Shown here: piece after piece, positions 52,670 to 60,380 of the stretch
Numbering within the stretch: the first letter of the stretch is position 1
Layout: the number at the start of each line of letters is the position of its first letter
Source of the DNA: Marinisporobacter sp.
Lineage (GTDB): Bacteria > Bacillota > Clostridia > Peptostreptococcales > Thermotaleaceae
NCBI GenBank assembly: GCA_025210525.1
Contig: JAOARP010000047.1
Span: 310,001-374,000, forward strand
DNA: 64,000 bases
Reading direction: 5' to 3'
Translations under genes and position numbers: made by a program
Notes under the pieces: generated by a model
The model's input: the letters and a program-made list of their open reading frames with translations, nothing else
Told to the model about the DNA's origin: nothing
The model's database searches: none

Positions 52670-53689
52670 ATGTACAGTTTTAAAAATGACTATAGTGAAG
52701 GTGCACATCCAAAAATCTTAAATGCTCTAATCGTATCAAATATGACTCAAGAAAAAGGTTATGGAAATGATACACACACAAACAATGCAATTTCTAAAAT
52801 AAAAAACCTCATAGGCAATAAAGATATTGATATTCATCTTATTTCTGGTGGGACTCAAACAAACCTTATAGCCATTGGGGCTTTTTTAAAACCTTATGAA
52901 GCTTGTATATCTGCTAATACGGGACATATTGCTGTTAACGAAACAGGCGCCATTGAATATACTGGCCACAAAGTAATCACAATAGATTCAAATGCTGGAA
53001 AAGTCATTCCTCAAAAAATCCAAGAAGTATTAGATGTTCATACAAATGAACATGTTGTAAAACCAAAGCTTGTATATATTTCTAATCCAACAGAATTAGG
53101 TACGATCTATACAAAAGAAGAAATTAAAGCCTTAAGTAATTTTTGTAAATCTAATGATCTAATCTTATATGCAGATGGTGCAAGACTAGGTTCAGCACTT
53201 TGTATTAAAGAATCCTATCTAACCTTATCCGATATGTGTAATTTTACAGATGCATTTTTTATTGGCGGAACCAAAAACGGAGCCCTTCTTGGTGAAGCTT
53301 TAGTAATAAGAAATGAAAACTTAAAAGAAAATTTTAGATATCATATCAAACAAAAAGGAGCACTCCTTGCTAAAGGAAGGCTTTTAGGGATTCAATTTGA
53401 GGAATTATTTAAGGATAATCTCTATTTTGAACTTGCAAATCACGCTAATGAAATGGCAAATCTTTTAACGGAAGGTCTAAAAGAATTGAATTGTAAGTTT
53501 TTAATAGATTCTCCAACAAATCAAGTATTTCCTATTTTAGAAAATAAGGTAATCGAAAAACTAGAGAAAAAGTTCATCTTTTATATTTGGGAAAAAATAG
53601 ATGATACCCATTCTGCTATTCGACTAGTTACTTCATGGGCTACTAAAAAAGAAGCTGTACTTGCTTTCATCCATGAACTAAAAAAATAA
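52670..53689 (+). CDS. L-threonine aldolase-like PLP enzyme
   Basis: 339 residues. Fold-type I pattern of low-specificity threonine aldolases: FKNDYSEGAHPKIL, EKGYGNDTHTNNA, ISGGTQTNLIAIGAFL, HIAVNETGAIE, SNPTELGTIYTKEEI, LYADGARLGSAL and the Schiff-base Lys in FIGGTKNGALLGEA. It cleaves beta-hydroxy-alpha-amino acids to glycine and an aldehyde. AAGGGGG precedes the ATG. First gene of an operon with MarR and GNAT, so its use seems conditional on a MarR ligand. Confidence 0.92.
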   Translation: MYSFKNDYSEGAHPKILNALIVSNMTQEKGYGNDTHTNNAISKIKNLIGNKDIDIHLISGGTQTNLIAIGAFLKPYEACISANTGHIAVNETGAIEYTGHKVITIDSNAGKVIPQKIQEVLDVHTNEHVVKPKLVYISNPTELGTIYTKEEIKALSNFCKSNDLILYADGARLGSALCIKESYLTLSDMCNFTDAFFIGGTKNGALLGEALVIRNENLKENFRYHIKQKGALLAKGRLLGIQFEELFKDNLYFELANHANEMANLLTEGLKELNCKFLIDSPTNQVFPILENKVIEKLEKKFIFYIWEKIDDTHSAIRLVTSWATKKEAVLAFIHELKK

Positions 53690-53744
53690 ATTTGCAAAAT
53701 ATAGTTTTTCCTAGTGAATGATAAAATGTTAGGAGGTGAACCTC

Positions 53745-54197
53745 ATACAATTAAATAATTATATTCTAAGAGAAATAGGAGCACTCTCTAGAACCATTCA
53801 TACTATTGTAGAAATTAAATTTAAAGAACTAAACTTACAGAAGGGTCAATTTATATATATAACAAGGGTTTGTGAACATCCTGGAATCAATTTAATTCAA
53901 CTATCTAGTTTACTTAAGGTTGACAAAACAACCACTACTAAGGTAATCCAAAAGCTTATAAAAGAAGGTTTTATACTCAAAAAAAAGAATAGTGATGACA
54001 AACGCTCTTATCAACTATATCCTACTTCTAAAACTTTAAAAATCTATGAGGAAATCATAAAAGAAGAAAATCGAAATATAGAAATATGCTTTAGAAATTT
54101 TGATGACGATCAAAAAAAATCCGTATTAGAACTGATCAAAAAAATGAAAAAAAATGTAGAAACTGATTGGTATCAACTCAAAAATTATAAGGAGTAA
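53745..54197 (+). CDS. MarR-family regulator with a doubtful start codon
   Basis: About 150 residues. HTH: LIQLSSLLKVDKTTTTKVIQKLIKEGFI, wing NSDDKRSYQLYPTSK. It is similar throughout to the MarR at 7354. AGGAGG occupies 53731-53736, so the GTG at 53736 lies inside the ribosome site and cannot be the real start. The codon at the right distance (8 nt) is ATA 53745, a rare start; the next ATG is far inside. Alignment with the paralogue's N-terminus supports a start near 53745. Likely represses the promoter at 52585-52640. The preceding enzyme gene ends 55 bp before it. Confidence 0.85.
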   Translation: MQLNNYILREIGALSRTIHTIVEIKFKELNLQKGQFIYITRVCEHPGINLIQLSSLLKVDKTTTTKVIQKLIKEGFILKKKNSDDKRSYQLYPTSKTLKIYEEIIKEENRNIEICFRNFDDDQKKSVLELIKKMKKNVETDWYQLKNYKE

Positions 54198-54203
54198 TCT
54201 AAA

Positions 54204-54701
54204 ATGATAAGAAAATCAACATTCAACGATCTAGAACAAATTATGGATATCATAAGGGCTACTATTGAAGAAATGGGGTCTTATGGTAATAATCAGTGGG
54301 ATACTAATTATCCAGTAGCAAAAGATTTTATCAAAGATATAGAAAACAATGACCTATATACATATGATCTAGATGGGCAAGTTGCAGGTTTTGTATGTAT
54401 TAACAATGAAGAACCTATTGAGTACAAAGATGTAAACTGGTCTTCTCCTGAAAAATTTATGGTTATTCATAGAATGGCAATTAACCCCAATTATAGAAAT
54501 CAAGGAATAGGGTCTCACTTAATAAAATTTACAGAAGAGCTTGCACAAAATAGTCAAATTAACTACCTTAAAACAGATACTTATTCTATAAACTTAAAAA
54601 TGAATTCTCTTTTCAAAAAGCTTGATTTTAATCATATAGGAAATATAAAATTTTTAGATCGAGAGCATGATTTTTATTGTTATGAAAAAATTTTAGGCTA
54701 A
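54204..54701 (+). CDS. GNAT-family N-acetyltransferase
   Basis: 165 residues. IRKSTFNDLEQIMDIIRATIEEM start, FMVIHRMAINPNYRNQGIGSHLIKFTEE (acetyl-CoA loop), YSINLKMNSLFKKLDFNHIG and the terminal FYCYEKIL. The Y-G-N-N-Q-W-D-x-x-Y-P segment is shared by a clostridial subgroup. Third gene of the threonine aldolase operon, 6 bp after marR; transcription ends at the 36-bp palindrome 17 bp later. Substrate unknown. Confidence 0.87.
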   Translation: MIRKSTFNDLEQIMDIIRATIEEMGSYGNNQWDTNYPVAKDFIKDIENNDLYTYDLDGQVAGFVCINNEEPIEYKDVNWSSPEKFMVIHRMAINPNYRNQGIGSHLIKFTEELAQNSQINYLKTDTYSINLKMNSLFKKLDFNHIGNIKFLDREHDFYCYEKILG

Positions 54702-54717
54702 TTTTTAAAAAGAAATA

Positions 54718-54753
54718 AGAAAAAAATCTTAAGAATTCTTAAGATTTTTTTCT
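54718..54753 (+). terminator. Perfect 36-bp palindrome: terminator of the GNAT operon overlapping TTAAGA boxes
   Basis: The 36 bases are a perfect inverted repeat centred at 54735/54736 on GAATTC, with an outer A7/T7 tract giving a U-tailed hairpin right after the GNAT gene. Its core contains two TTAAGA boxes in direct order (54729-54734 and 54739-54744) that belong to promoter D of the next gene. Confidence 0.8.
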
Positions 54754-54782
54754 GTTTTATCTTAATATTTAAGAGTTACAAT
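54729..54782 (+). promoter_or_regulatory. TTAAGA-box promoter D (DedA-like gene)
   Basis: Plus strand: TTAAGA (54729-54734), TTAAGA (54739-54744), TTAATA (54762-54767), TACAAT (54777-54782). Spacing 10, 23 and 15 bp; the last two equal those of promoters A-C. Confidence 0.7.
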
Positions 54783-54820
54783 ATATCGTAGAATCATAAT
54801 TGTAAAAGAGGTGATCTACT

Positions 54821-55465
54821 ATGAAAAAACACAAAATACTAATCAACATTCTTTTTATTATTATATGGATTTTGCTGTTCACCATAATGAGATATTTTTT
54901 AAAGATTTTAACTTTAGATGATTTAATCACATTTATAAAATGTCATGAAAAAATAGCAACAATGACTTTTTTAATATTATCCATTGTAAGAATTTTTGCC
55001 TTTTTACCAGGGATGCTATTTATGATTGTAGGTGGTTTATTATTTAATCCTATATTAGGTTTTACTTTATCTATGGTTTCAATGATTATAAGTGAATCCA
55101 TTATATTTATACTAGCCAAAATTTCTTTTAATAGTAGATTTATAAACGAAATAAATGATAAATATCCTGAATTAATAAATATGTCAAAAAAATATAATCA
55201 TCAATTCTTAGCTCTGGCAATTTTATGTCCTATAGCTCCAACAGATCTAGCTTGCTTTATTTCCTCTTACGTGGGTTTAAAATACAAAAGTTTTTTTCTG
55301 ACTGTTATCCTTGCTAATATTCCCATAATATTCATTTATACTATTTTAGGTCAGAGTTTCTTATATTCAATATACTATTTTATATTAATAGTAGTTACCT
55401 TCTCTGTGATAAGTATATATTTAGTGAAAATTTGGAATAGATCAACAAAATCAATTGCTGAATAA
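54821..55465 (+). CDS. TVP38/DedA-family membrane protein (VTT domain)
   Basis: 214 residues with about five or six membrane segments. The re-entrant-loop pattern of the VTT/DedA fold is visible: ILSIVRIFAFLPGMLFMIVGGLLFNPILGFTLSM (given by its parts), then LALAILCPIAPTDLACFISSYVGLKYKSF. DedA and TVP38 proteins move lipids such as undecaprenyl phosphate or phospholipids across the membrane and support envelope homeostasis. AAGAGGTG precedes the ATG. Its promoter belongs to the TTAAGA set. Confidence 0.87.
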   Translation: MKKHKILINILFIIIWILLFTIMRYFLKILTLDDLITFIKCHEKIATMTFLILSIVRIFAFLPGMLFMIVGGLLFNPILGFTLSMVSMIISESIIFILAKISFNSRFINEINDKYPELINMSKKYNHQFLALAILCPIAPTDLACFISSYVGLKYKSFFLTVILANIPIIFIYTILGQSFLYSIYYFILIVVTFSVISIYLVKIWNRSTKSIAE

Positions 55466-55475
55466 TATTTACAAA

Positions 55476-57077
55476 CTATTTTATTAACATCATATCCAAT
55501 TCCCCTGCAATAGCTGGAAACTCAAGGGAAGAAATTTTTTCTTTATTGTATAAAGCGATTTGTTTTTGATAGGAAATAGGTATATAGATAGCACTATCAT
55601 TCAATTGTTTCAATATCTCATTATAATGAGCTTGTATCTCTTTCTCATCATTTGTAGAAAATAATTTTGTTATTTTTTCGTCTAACTCTGATTTTTCTGA
55701 AAGTCCTTGCTGTGCTGCATTATCAAGACTATAGCTCTTCATTCCACCAATATAAGTATGAGGATCATAAGGAGCTGCATAAGTTGCATTAAAGGAAAGT
55801 TCAAAATCTCCTTCAAAGCCACGAGTTCCCCATACCATCAATTCTACTCCATCTAGCTGAATGTCTATACCGATTTCTTTCATCTGTGCTGCAAATATTT
55901 TAGCAATATCCCCTTCTGCACCTCTTCCTGTTACATACATCAATTCTAAAGAAAGCTTTTTACCCTTCTTTTCTCGAATCTCTTTTCCCTCAGGAAGAAC
56001 CCAACCAGATTTTTCTAAAAGTTCTATTGCTTTTTCTTTATTATATTTGTATGATTCTACTGCAACATTACAATAAGGAAGGTTTTGATTTAAAATGGTA
56101 TCTGCTTTTTCTTCTAATCCAAGCAATGTAGTGTCTATTATATTTTCTTTATTCACGCCACTTAGTATGGCTTTTCGTACATTTATATCTGATAATATTT
56201 CATTTTTTGTATTTAATAAAATACTTCTTGTTTCTGATTCATTTTCAGAAAGTGCTCTTCCAATTTTATTATTATTTTCATATTGAGCATACCCTTCATA
56301 AGAAAGCTGCTTTGCACCATAGATTAAATCAATGTCTCCACTCTCAAGTGCCATCATTCTAGCATCAGGATCTGGAATTACTTTGATAATCACCTTTTTA
56401 TATTTAGGCTTTTGTCCCCAATAATCTTCATTTGAAGTAAATATATATTCTTGATCTTTAACGGCTTCACTTAATACAAAGGGTCCTGTCCCAATACTTC
56501 CTTTTAATATCCCTGCTGTATTTCCATCATCAGGAATAGCTTTAGGACTAATCATTCTCACTGGAAATTGTGCACTCATATCTAAAAGAGCTGCATAATA
56601 AGGCTCCTTATATATAAATTGAACTGTATATTCATCTACTACTTTTACTTGATCAAGCTTTCCTATTCCACCCATCCATGAAAATCTATCCCTATTTTGT
56701 AAAATTCCATCCATGTTTTGTTTAACAGCTGAAGCATTCAATATATCTCCATCTGAAAATTTAACATCTTTTCTTAAATGGAAAGTATACACTTTTCCAT
56801 CCTCTGATGTTTCAAATTTTTCTGCTAAACACGGAACTGCTCTTTCCCCATCAAACTTTACTAAGGGTTCATATACCAATCCTAAAAGTTCATGACTATA
56901 TCCATCTTCTGAAGTCAATGGTCCAAAATTATCTAAATCACTACTCCATCCAATAATGATTTCATCATTTTGCTTCGTTTCTTCACTCTCTATATCTACT
57001 TGTTCCCCTTTACCACAACCTGCTAATAATACAAGGATCGCTAACATCAATGCTAATAATTTACTAATCTTTTTCAT
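55476..57077 (-). CDS. NikA-type nickel (metal-chelate) ABC transporter binding lipoprotein
   Basis: 533 residues. Lipobox LAILVLLAGC at about 21. Family SBP_bac_5; specific similarity to E. coli NikA is evident: LVYEPLVKFDGERAVPCLA, FSDGDILNASAV, YWGQKPKYKKVIIKVIPDPDARMMALESGDIDLIYG, AAPYDPHTYIGGM and SAIYIPISYQKQIA. NikA-type proteins (including CntA) bind Ni(II) or other metals as chelates with histidine or opine metallophores. It is the last gene of the seven-gene operon, overlapping the ATPase by 4 bp. Confidence 0.88.
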   Translation of the reverse strand: MKKISKLLALMLAILVLLAGCGKGEQVDIESEETKQNDEIIIGWSSDLDNFGPLTSEDGYSHELLGLVYEPLVKFDGERAVPCLAEKFETSEDGKVYTFHLRKDVKFSDGDILNASAVKQNMDGILQNRDRFSWMGGIGKLDQVKVVDEYTVQFIYKEPYYAALLDMSAQFPVRMISPKAIPDDGNTAGILKGSIGTGPFVLSEAVKDQEYIFTSNEDYWGQKPKYKKVIIKVIPDPDARMMALESGDIDLIYGAKQLSYEGYAQYENNNKIGRALSENESETRSILLNTKNEILSDINVRKAILSGVNKENIIDTTLLGLEEKADTILNQNLPYCNVAVESYKYNKEKAIELLEKSGWVLPEGKEIREKKGKKLSLELMYVTGRGAEGDIAKIFAAQMKEIGIDIQLDGVELMVWGTRGFEGDFELSFNATYAAPYDPHTYIGGMKSYSLDNAAQQGLSEKSELDEKITKLFSTNDEKEIQAHYNEILKQLNDSAIYIPISYQKQIALYNKEKISSLEFPAIAGELDMMLIK

Positions 57078-57844
57078 TTTACTCCTCCTAATACTTTGTA
57101 TTTAAATTTAGGTACTGCATTTATAAGCTCATGAGCATAATCACTTTTAAATTGATTGATGCTTTTAAAATTATTTATATTTTCTATGATTTTACCTTCT
57201 TTTAAAACAATCACATGGGATGCTAATTTTTCTGCAACCCTCATATCATGAGTAATCATCATAAAGGTAATTCCTTGATCTTTTTGAAGTTTTTTTATAA
57301 GCTTGATCATATTATTTTTAATTTCAGGATCAAGCCCTGAAGTTCCTTCATCCATCACCACTAATTGAGGATGGCAAATGATTGCTCTTGCTATGTTAAT
57401 TCTTTTTTGCTGACCTGTACTGAAATCATAAGGATATTTTTCTCCATCCTTTTCACTTAAATCTACCAATGCTAAAGTTTCTTTTACTTTTAGATCTCTC
57501 TCTTTTTTATTCAAATTGGTAAAATTCTTTAATGGCTCTGCAATAATATCCTTTACCTTCATTCTAGGATTCAAGCTATTTTGCGCATCTTGAAATACGA
57601 TTTGTACATTTTTTCTATATTCTTTCCATTCTTTTTTACCAAAGATATGAATAGATCTTCCTTCATAAAGAATATCTCCTCCTGTTAAAGCCTCAAACCC
57701 TAACAATATATTCCCTATGGTAGACTTCCCACTGCCACTTTCTCCAACAATAGCTATATTTTCTTTTTCTTTTATATGAAATGAAATTTGATTTAGCGCT
57801 ATATTTTCTTTATATTTTTTTGTCAAATTAGTAATCATAATCAT
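57074..57844 (-). CDS. NikE/DppF-type ABC transporter ATP-binding protein
   Basis: About 256 residues. Three candidate starts lie close together (TTG 57850, ATG 57844, ATG 57838); ATG 57844 is taken because AAAGGA stands about 11 nt upstream. Walker A GESGSGKST, Q-loop IVFQDAQNSLNPRM, signature FSTGQQKRINIARAI (T in place of G at position 2), Walker B LVVMDEGTSGLDP, switch His THDMR. Second ATPase of a Nik-type importer. Walker B has D-E-G-T instead of the usual D-E-P-T. Confidence 0.9.
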   Translation of the reverse strand: MIMITNLTKKYKENIALNQISFHIKEKENIAIVGESGSGKSTIGNILLGFEALTGGDILYEGRSIHIFGKKEWKEYRKNVQIVFQDAQNSLNPRMKVKDIIAEPLKNFTNLNKKERDLKVKETLALVDLSEKDGEKYPYDFSTGQQKRINIARAIICHPQLVVMDEGTSGLDPEIKNNMIKLIKKLQKDQGITFMMITHDMRVAEKLASHVIVLKEGKIIENINNFKSINQFKSDYAHELINAVPKFKYKVLGGVK

Positions 57845-58601
57845 TCTCAATCAATTCCTTTAACATTTTCTTTGTTAATGCAGATTGGGGCGTCATTAAA
57901 ACGTCTTTCGTTTTCCCATATTCAATCCTTCTTCCATCTGAAATCACTACCATATGATGAGCAATTTGACTAACAATGGCAAAATCGTGAGAAATAAATA
58001 CAATGGTTACTCCATATTCTTCATTTAATCTTTGAAATGCTAATATGATTTCTTTCTGAGTAATAGTATCTAATGCAGTAGTGGGTTCATCTGCAATAAT
58101 CATTTTACTCCCTACAGCCATAGCAAGGGATAACATAACTCTTTGTAACATGCCTCCACTAAGTTCATAGGAATAGCTTTGAAGAATTCTTTGTGTATCC
58201 TGTAAGCCAAATTTTTCAAACCACTCTTTTATAATTTTCTCTGATTCTTTTTTATTCACCTTTAAATGCTGCATGAGTGTTTCTCTACAATGAGAGCCAA
58301 TGGTGAATACTGGATTAAATGCAGTCATGGGATTTTGCATTACATAGGAAATTTCTCTCCCGAGGAATCCTTGCATTTCATTAGGTGCATAAATTTTTTC
58401 ATTCCAAAGGATCTCACCTGTAATTTCAAACTTTTCTGAGCTTAATAATCCTGTTGCTGCTTTAAAGGTGATGGTTTTTCCACTTCCTGATTTTCCTACT
58501 ACAGCTAGTATTTTTCCCTTTTCTACTTCAATATTTATGGACTTTACCAACATTTTATTTTCACTCTTCACTACCAAGTTCTTGATTTTAAGTTGTTCCA
58601 T
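57828..58601 (-). CDS. NikD/DppD-type ABC transporter ATP-binding protein
   Basis: 257 residues from ATG 58601, set by GAGGAGG; a longer frame starts at 58631. Walker A GKSGSGKTI, Q-loop YVMQNPMTAFNPV, signature LSGGMLQRVMLSLAM, Walker B MIIADEPTTALD, switch His SHDFA. It overlaps the permease gene upstream (14 bp) and the second ATPase downstream. Pairs with the NikE-type subunit to power the NikB/C permeases. Confidence 0.91.
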   Translation of the reverse strand: MEQLKIKNLVVKSENKMLVKSINIEVEKGKILAVVGKSGSGKTITFKAATGLLSSEKFEITGEILWNEKIYAPNEMQGFLGREISYVMQNPMTAFNPVFTIGSHCRETLMQHLKVNKKESEKIIKEWFEKFGLQDTQRILQSYSYELSGGMLQRVMLSLAMAVGSKMIIADEPTTALDTITQKEIILAFQRLNEEYGVTIVFISHDFAIVSQIAHHMVVISDGRRIEYGKTKDVLMTPQSALTKKMLKELIENDYDY

Positions 58602-59421
58602 GAATACCTCCTCTCTTTTTATCAAGTACATCTCTTATTCCATCTCCTAATAAATTAAATCCTATGGAAGTAAAAAATATAAATAATCCAGGATAAACCA
58701 TTAATTGGGGCTGTGAAAATATATATTTTCTGCTCTCATTTAACATAGCTCCCCATTCTGGAATTGAAGGACTTACCCCTAACCCTAAAAATGAATAAGC
58801 TGAAAGTTCTAAGATGATTCGTCCCATTCCTAAGCTTACATATACAATAAAGGCTGGCAATATATTAGGGATAATATGACTTACTATAATTTTAAGTTTC
58901 CCTGAACCTGCTCCTACTGCTGATTGTATATACTTTTTATTTTTTTCTTCTAATACATATCCTCTTACAACTTTTGCATACCAAGCCCATTGAGCAATTA
59001 CCATAGAAATCATTAAATTGCCAATTCCTTTTCCCATAATCCCCATCAATACAAATATAAATACCATTTGGGGAAATGCCATAAATATATCACAAATCCC
59101 TACAAATACACGATCCACTTTTCCACCACAATAGGTTGGTATAGTTCCTACAACTAAACTGATACAAGCTATAGCTCCTATAATTAAAAAGGATACCCCT
59201 AATGAATATTTAGTCCCTATTGCTATTCTTGTCAGAATACATCGTCCAAAGTGATCTGCTCCTAATAAGTATTTAAAGGACCTTGTAGCAAATTTATCAC
59301 TTGATGAAATCAAAAATGGATCATTCCCTGAAATAAGAGGAAAAACAATACCAAAAAGAATAATAGTAGTCAATATCATTGTTCCAGTAAAACATTGTTT
59401 ATTTTTTAAAATTTTTCTCAT
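58588..59421 (-). CDS. NikC/DppC-type ABC permease
   Basis: 277 residues. Begins with helix CFTGTMILTTIILFGIVFPLISG; then the N-terminal extracellular part with LLGADHFGRCILTRIAIGTKYSLGV, the EAA-like loop YIQSAVGAGSGKLKIIVSHIIPNI, and five to six helices in all. The pattern GADxxGRD-ILSR is typical of DppC/NikC. It overlaps NikB by 4 bp (ATGA). Forms the membrane channel with the NikB-type protein. Confidence 0.91.
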   Translation of the reverse strand: MRKILKNKQCFTGTMILTTIILFGIVFPLISGNDPFLISSSDKFATRSFKYLLGADHFGRCILTRIAIGTKYSLGVSFLIIGAIACISLVVGTIPTYCGGKVDRVFVGICDIFMAFPQMVFIFVLMGIMGKGIGNLMISMVIAQWAWYAKVVRGYVLEEKNKKYIQSAVGAGSGKLKIIVSHIIPNILPAFIVYVSLGMGRIILELSAYSFLGLGVSPSIPEWGAMLNESRKYIFSQPQLMVYPGLFIFFTSIGFNLLGDGIRDVLDKKRGGIHGTT

Positions 59422-60380
59422 AACAAGCTATTTTCACCTACTCTCTTATCTATTTTCATGGCAATCAAATCTGTTATTATATTCACCAGTGAAAAACAAA
59501 AGGCAATAATGATCACATAGGCATTGATTGCTGGATGATCCCTTGAAAATATGGCATCTAATCCATATCTTCCTAAACCTTTTATTGAAAAAACCGTTTC
59601 TATAATGGCTGTTCCCACTAGAATATTTCCTATATTTTGTCCTAACAAAGCGATAAGAGATACACTTGAACTTTTCAATATATGCTTTAACATAATTTTA
59701 TAAAAAGGAATTCCACGAGCCCTTGCATAAATCACAAAATCTTCTCCTAATTGATCTAAAATATTGGTTCTTACCATCCTTGTATAGGTGGATAAAAAAG
59801 GAATAGACAAGGTGATACTTGGCAATATATAAAACTTTAAATCATCTTTAAATATAAAGGGCAACACATTTAATTGGATAGAAAAAAGATAAATCAACAT
59901 AAATCCCACCCAATAAGAAGGCATAGACATGCCCATTAACGAAATAGCTCTTATAATACTATCTATTTTTTTATTTTTATAAATAGCAGATACTATTCCT
60001 AAAGGAATAGACACTAAAAGCATTATTATAACCGTTCCTATGACAATATTTAATGTTCTTTTAAAGCAAATTGTTATTTCTTCTATTATGGGCTTCCCTG
60101 TTACAAAGGAATCCCCAAAGTTTAATGTAACAGCATCCTTTAACCAATCTATATATCGTTTATATAAGGGTTGATTCAGTCCTAATTCTTCTTGTATCTT
60201 TTTTACGGTTTCGTCTGTTGGCGACATCATATGTTTATGAATATATGCATCTGCCGCATCTATAGGCGATAGGTTCAATAAGAAAAAACATAATATAGTA
60301 ATTCCTATTAATACCACTATTAAAGAAATCATTCTTTTCAGTAAAAATGTCTTGATCTTTAATCCTTTCGAATTTTCCAT
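59418..60380 (-). CDS. NikB/DppB-type ABC permease
   Basis: 320 residues from ATG 60380 (AGGGG upstream). Helix 1 (MISLIVVLIGITILCFFLLNLSP), then DAYIHKHMMSPTDETVKKIQEELGLNQPLYKRY, the DppB-type segment, and the EAA-like loop DFVIYARARGIPFYKIMLKHILK, with six helices in all. It overlaps the ABC half-transporter gene upstream by 22 bp. Confidence 0.91.
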   Translation of the reverse strand: MENSKGLKIKTFLLKRMISLIVVLIGITILCFFLLNLSPIDAADAYIHKHMMSPTDETVKKIQEELGLNQPLYKRYIDWLKDAVTLNFGDSFVTGKPIIEEITICFKRTLNIVIGTVIIMLLVSIPLGIVSAIYKNKKIDSIIRAISLMGMSMPSYWVGFMLIYLFSIQLNVLPFIFKDDLKFYILPSITLSIPFLSTYTRMVRTNILDQLGEDFVIYARARGIPFYKIMLKHILKSSSVSLIALLGQNIGNILVGTAIIETVFSIKGLGRYGLDAIFSRDHPAINAYVIIIAFCFSLVNIITDLIAMKIDKRVGENSLL

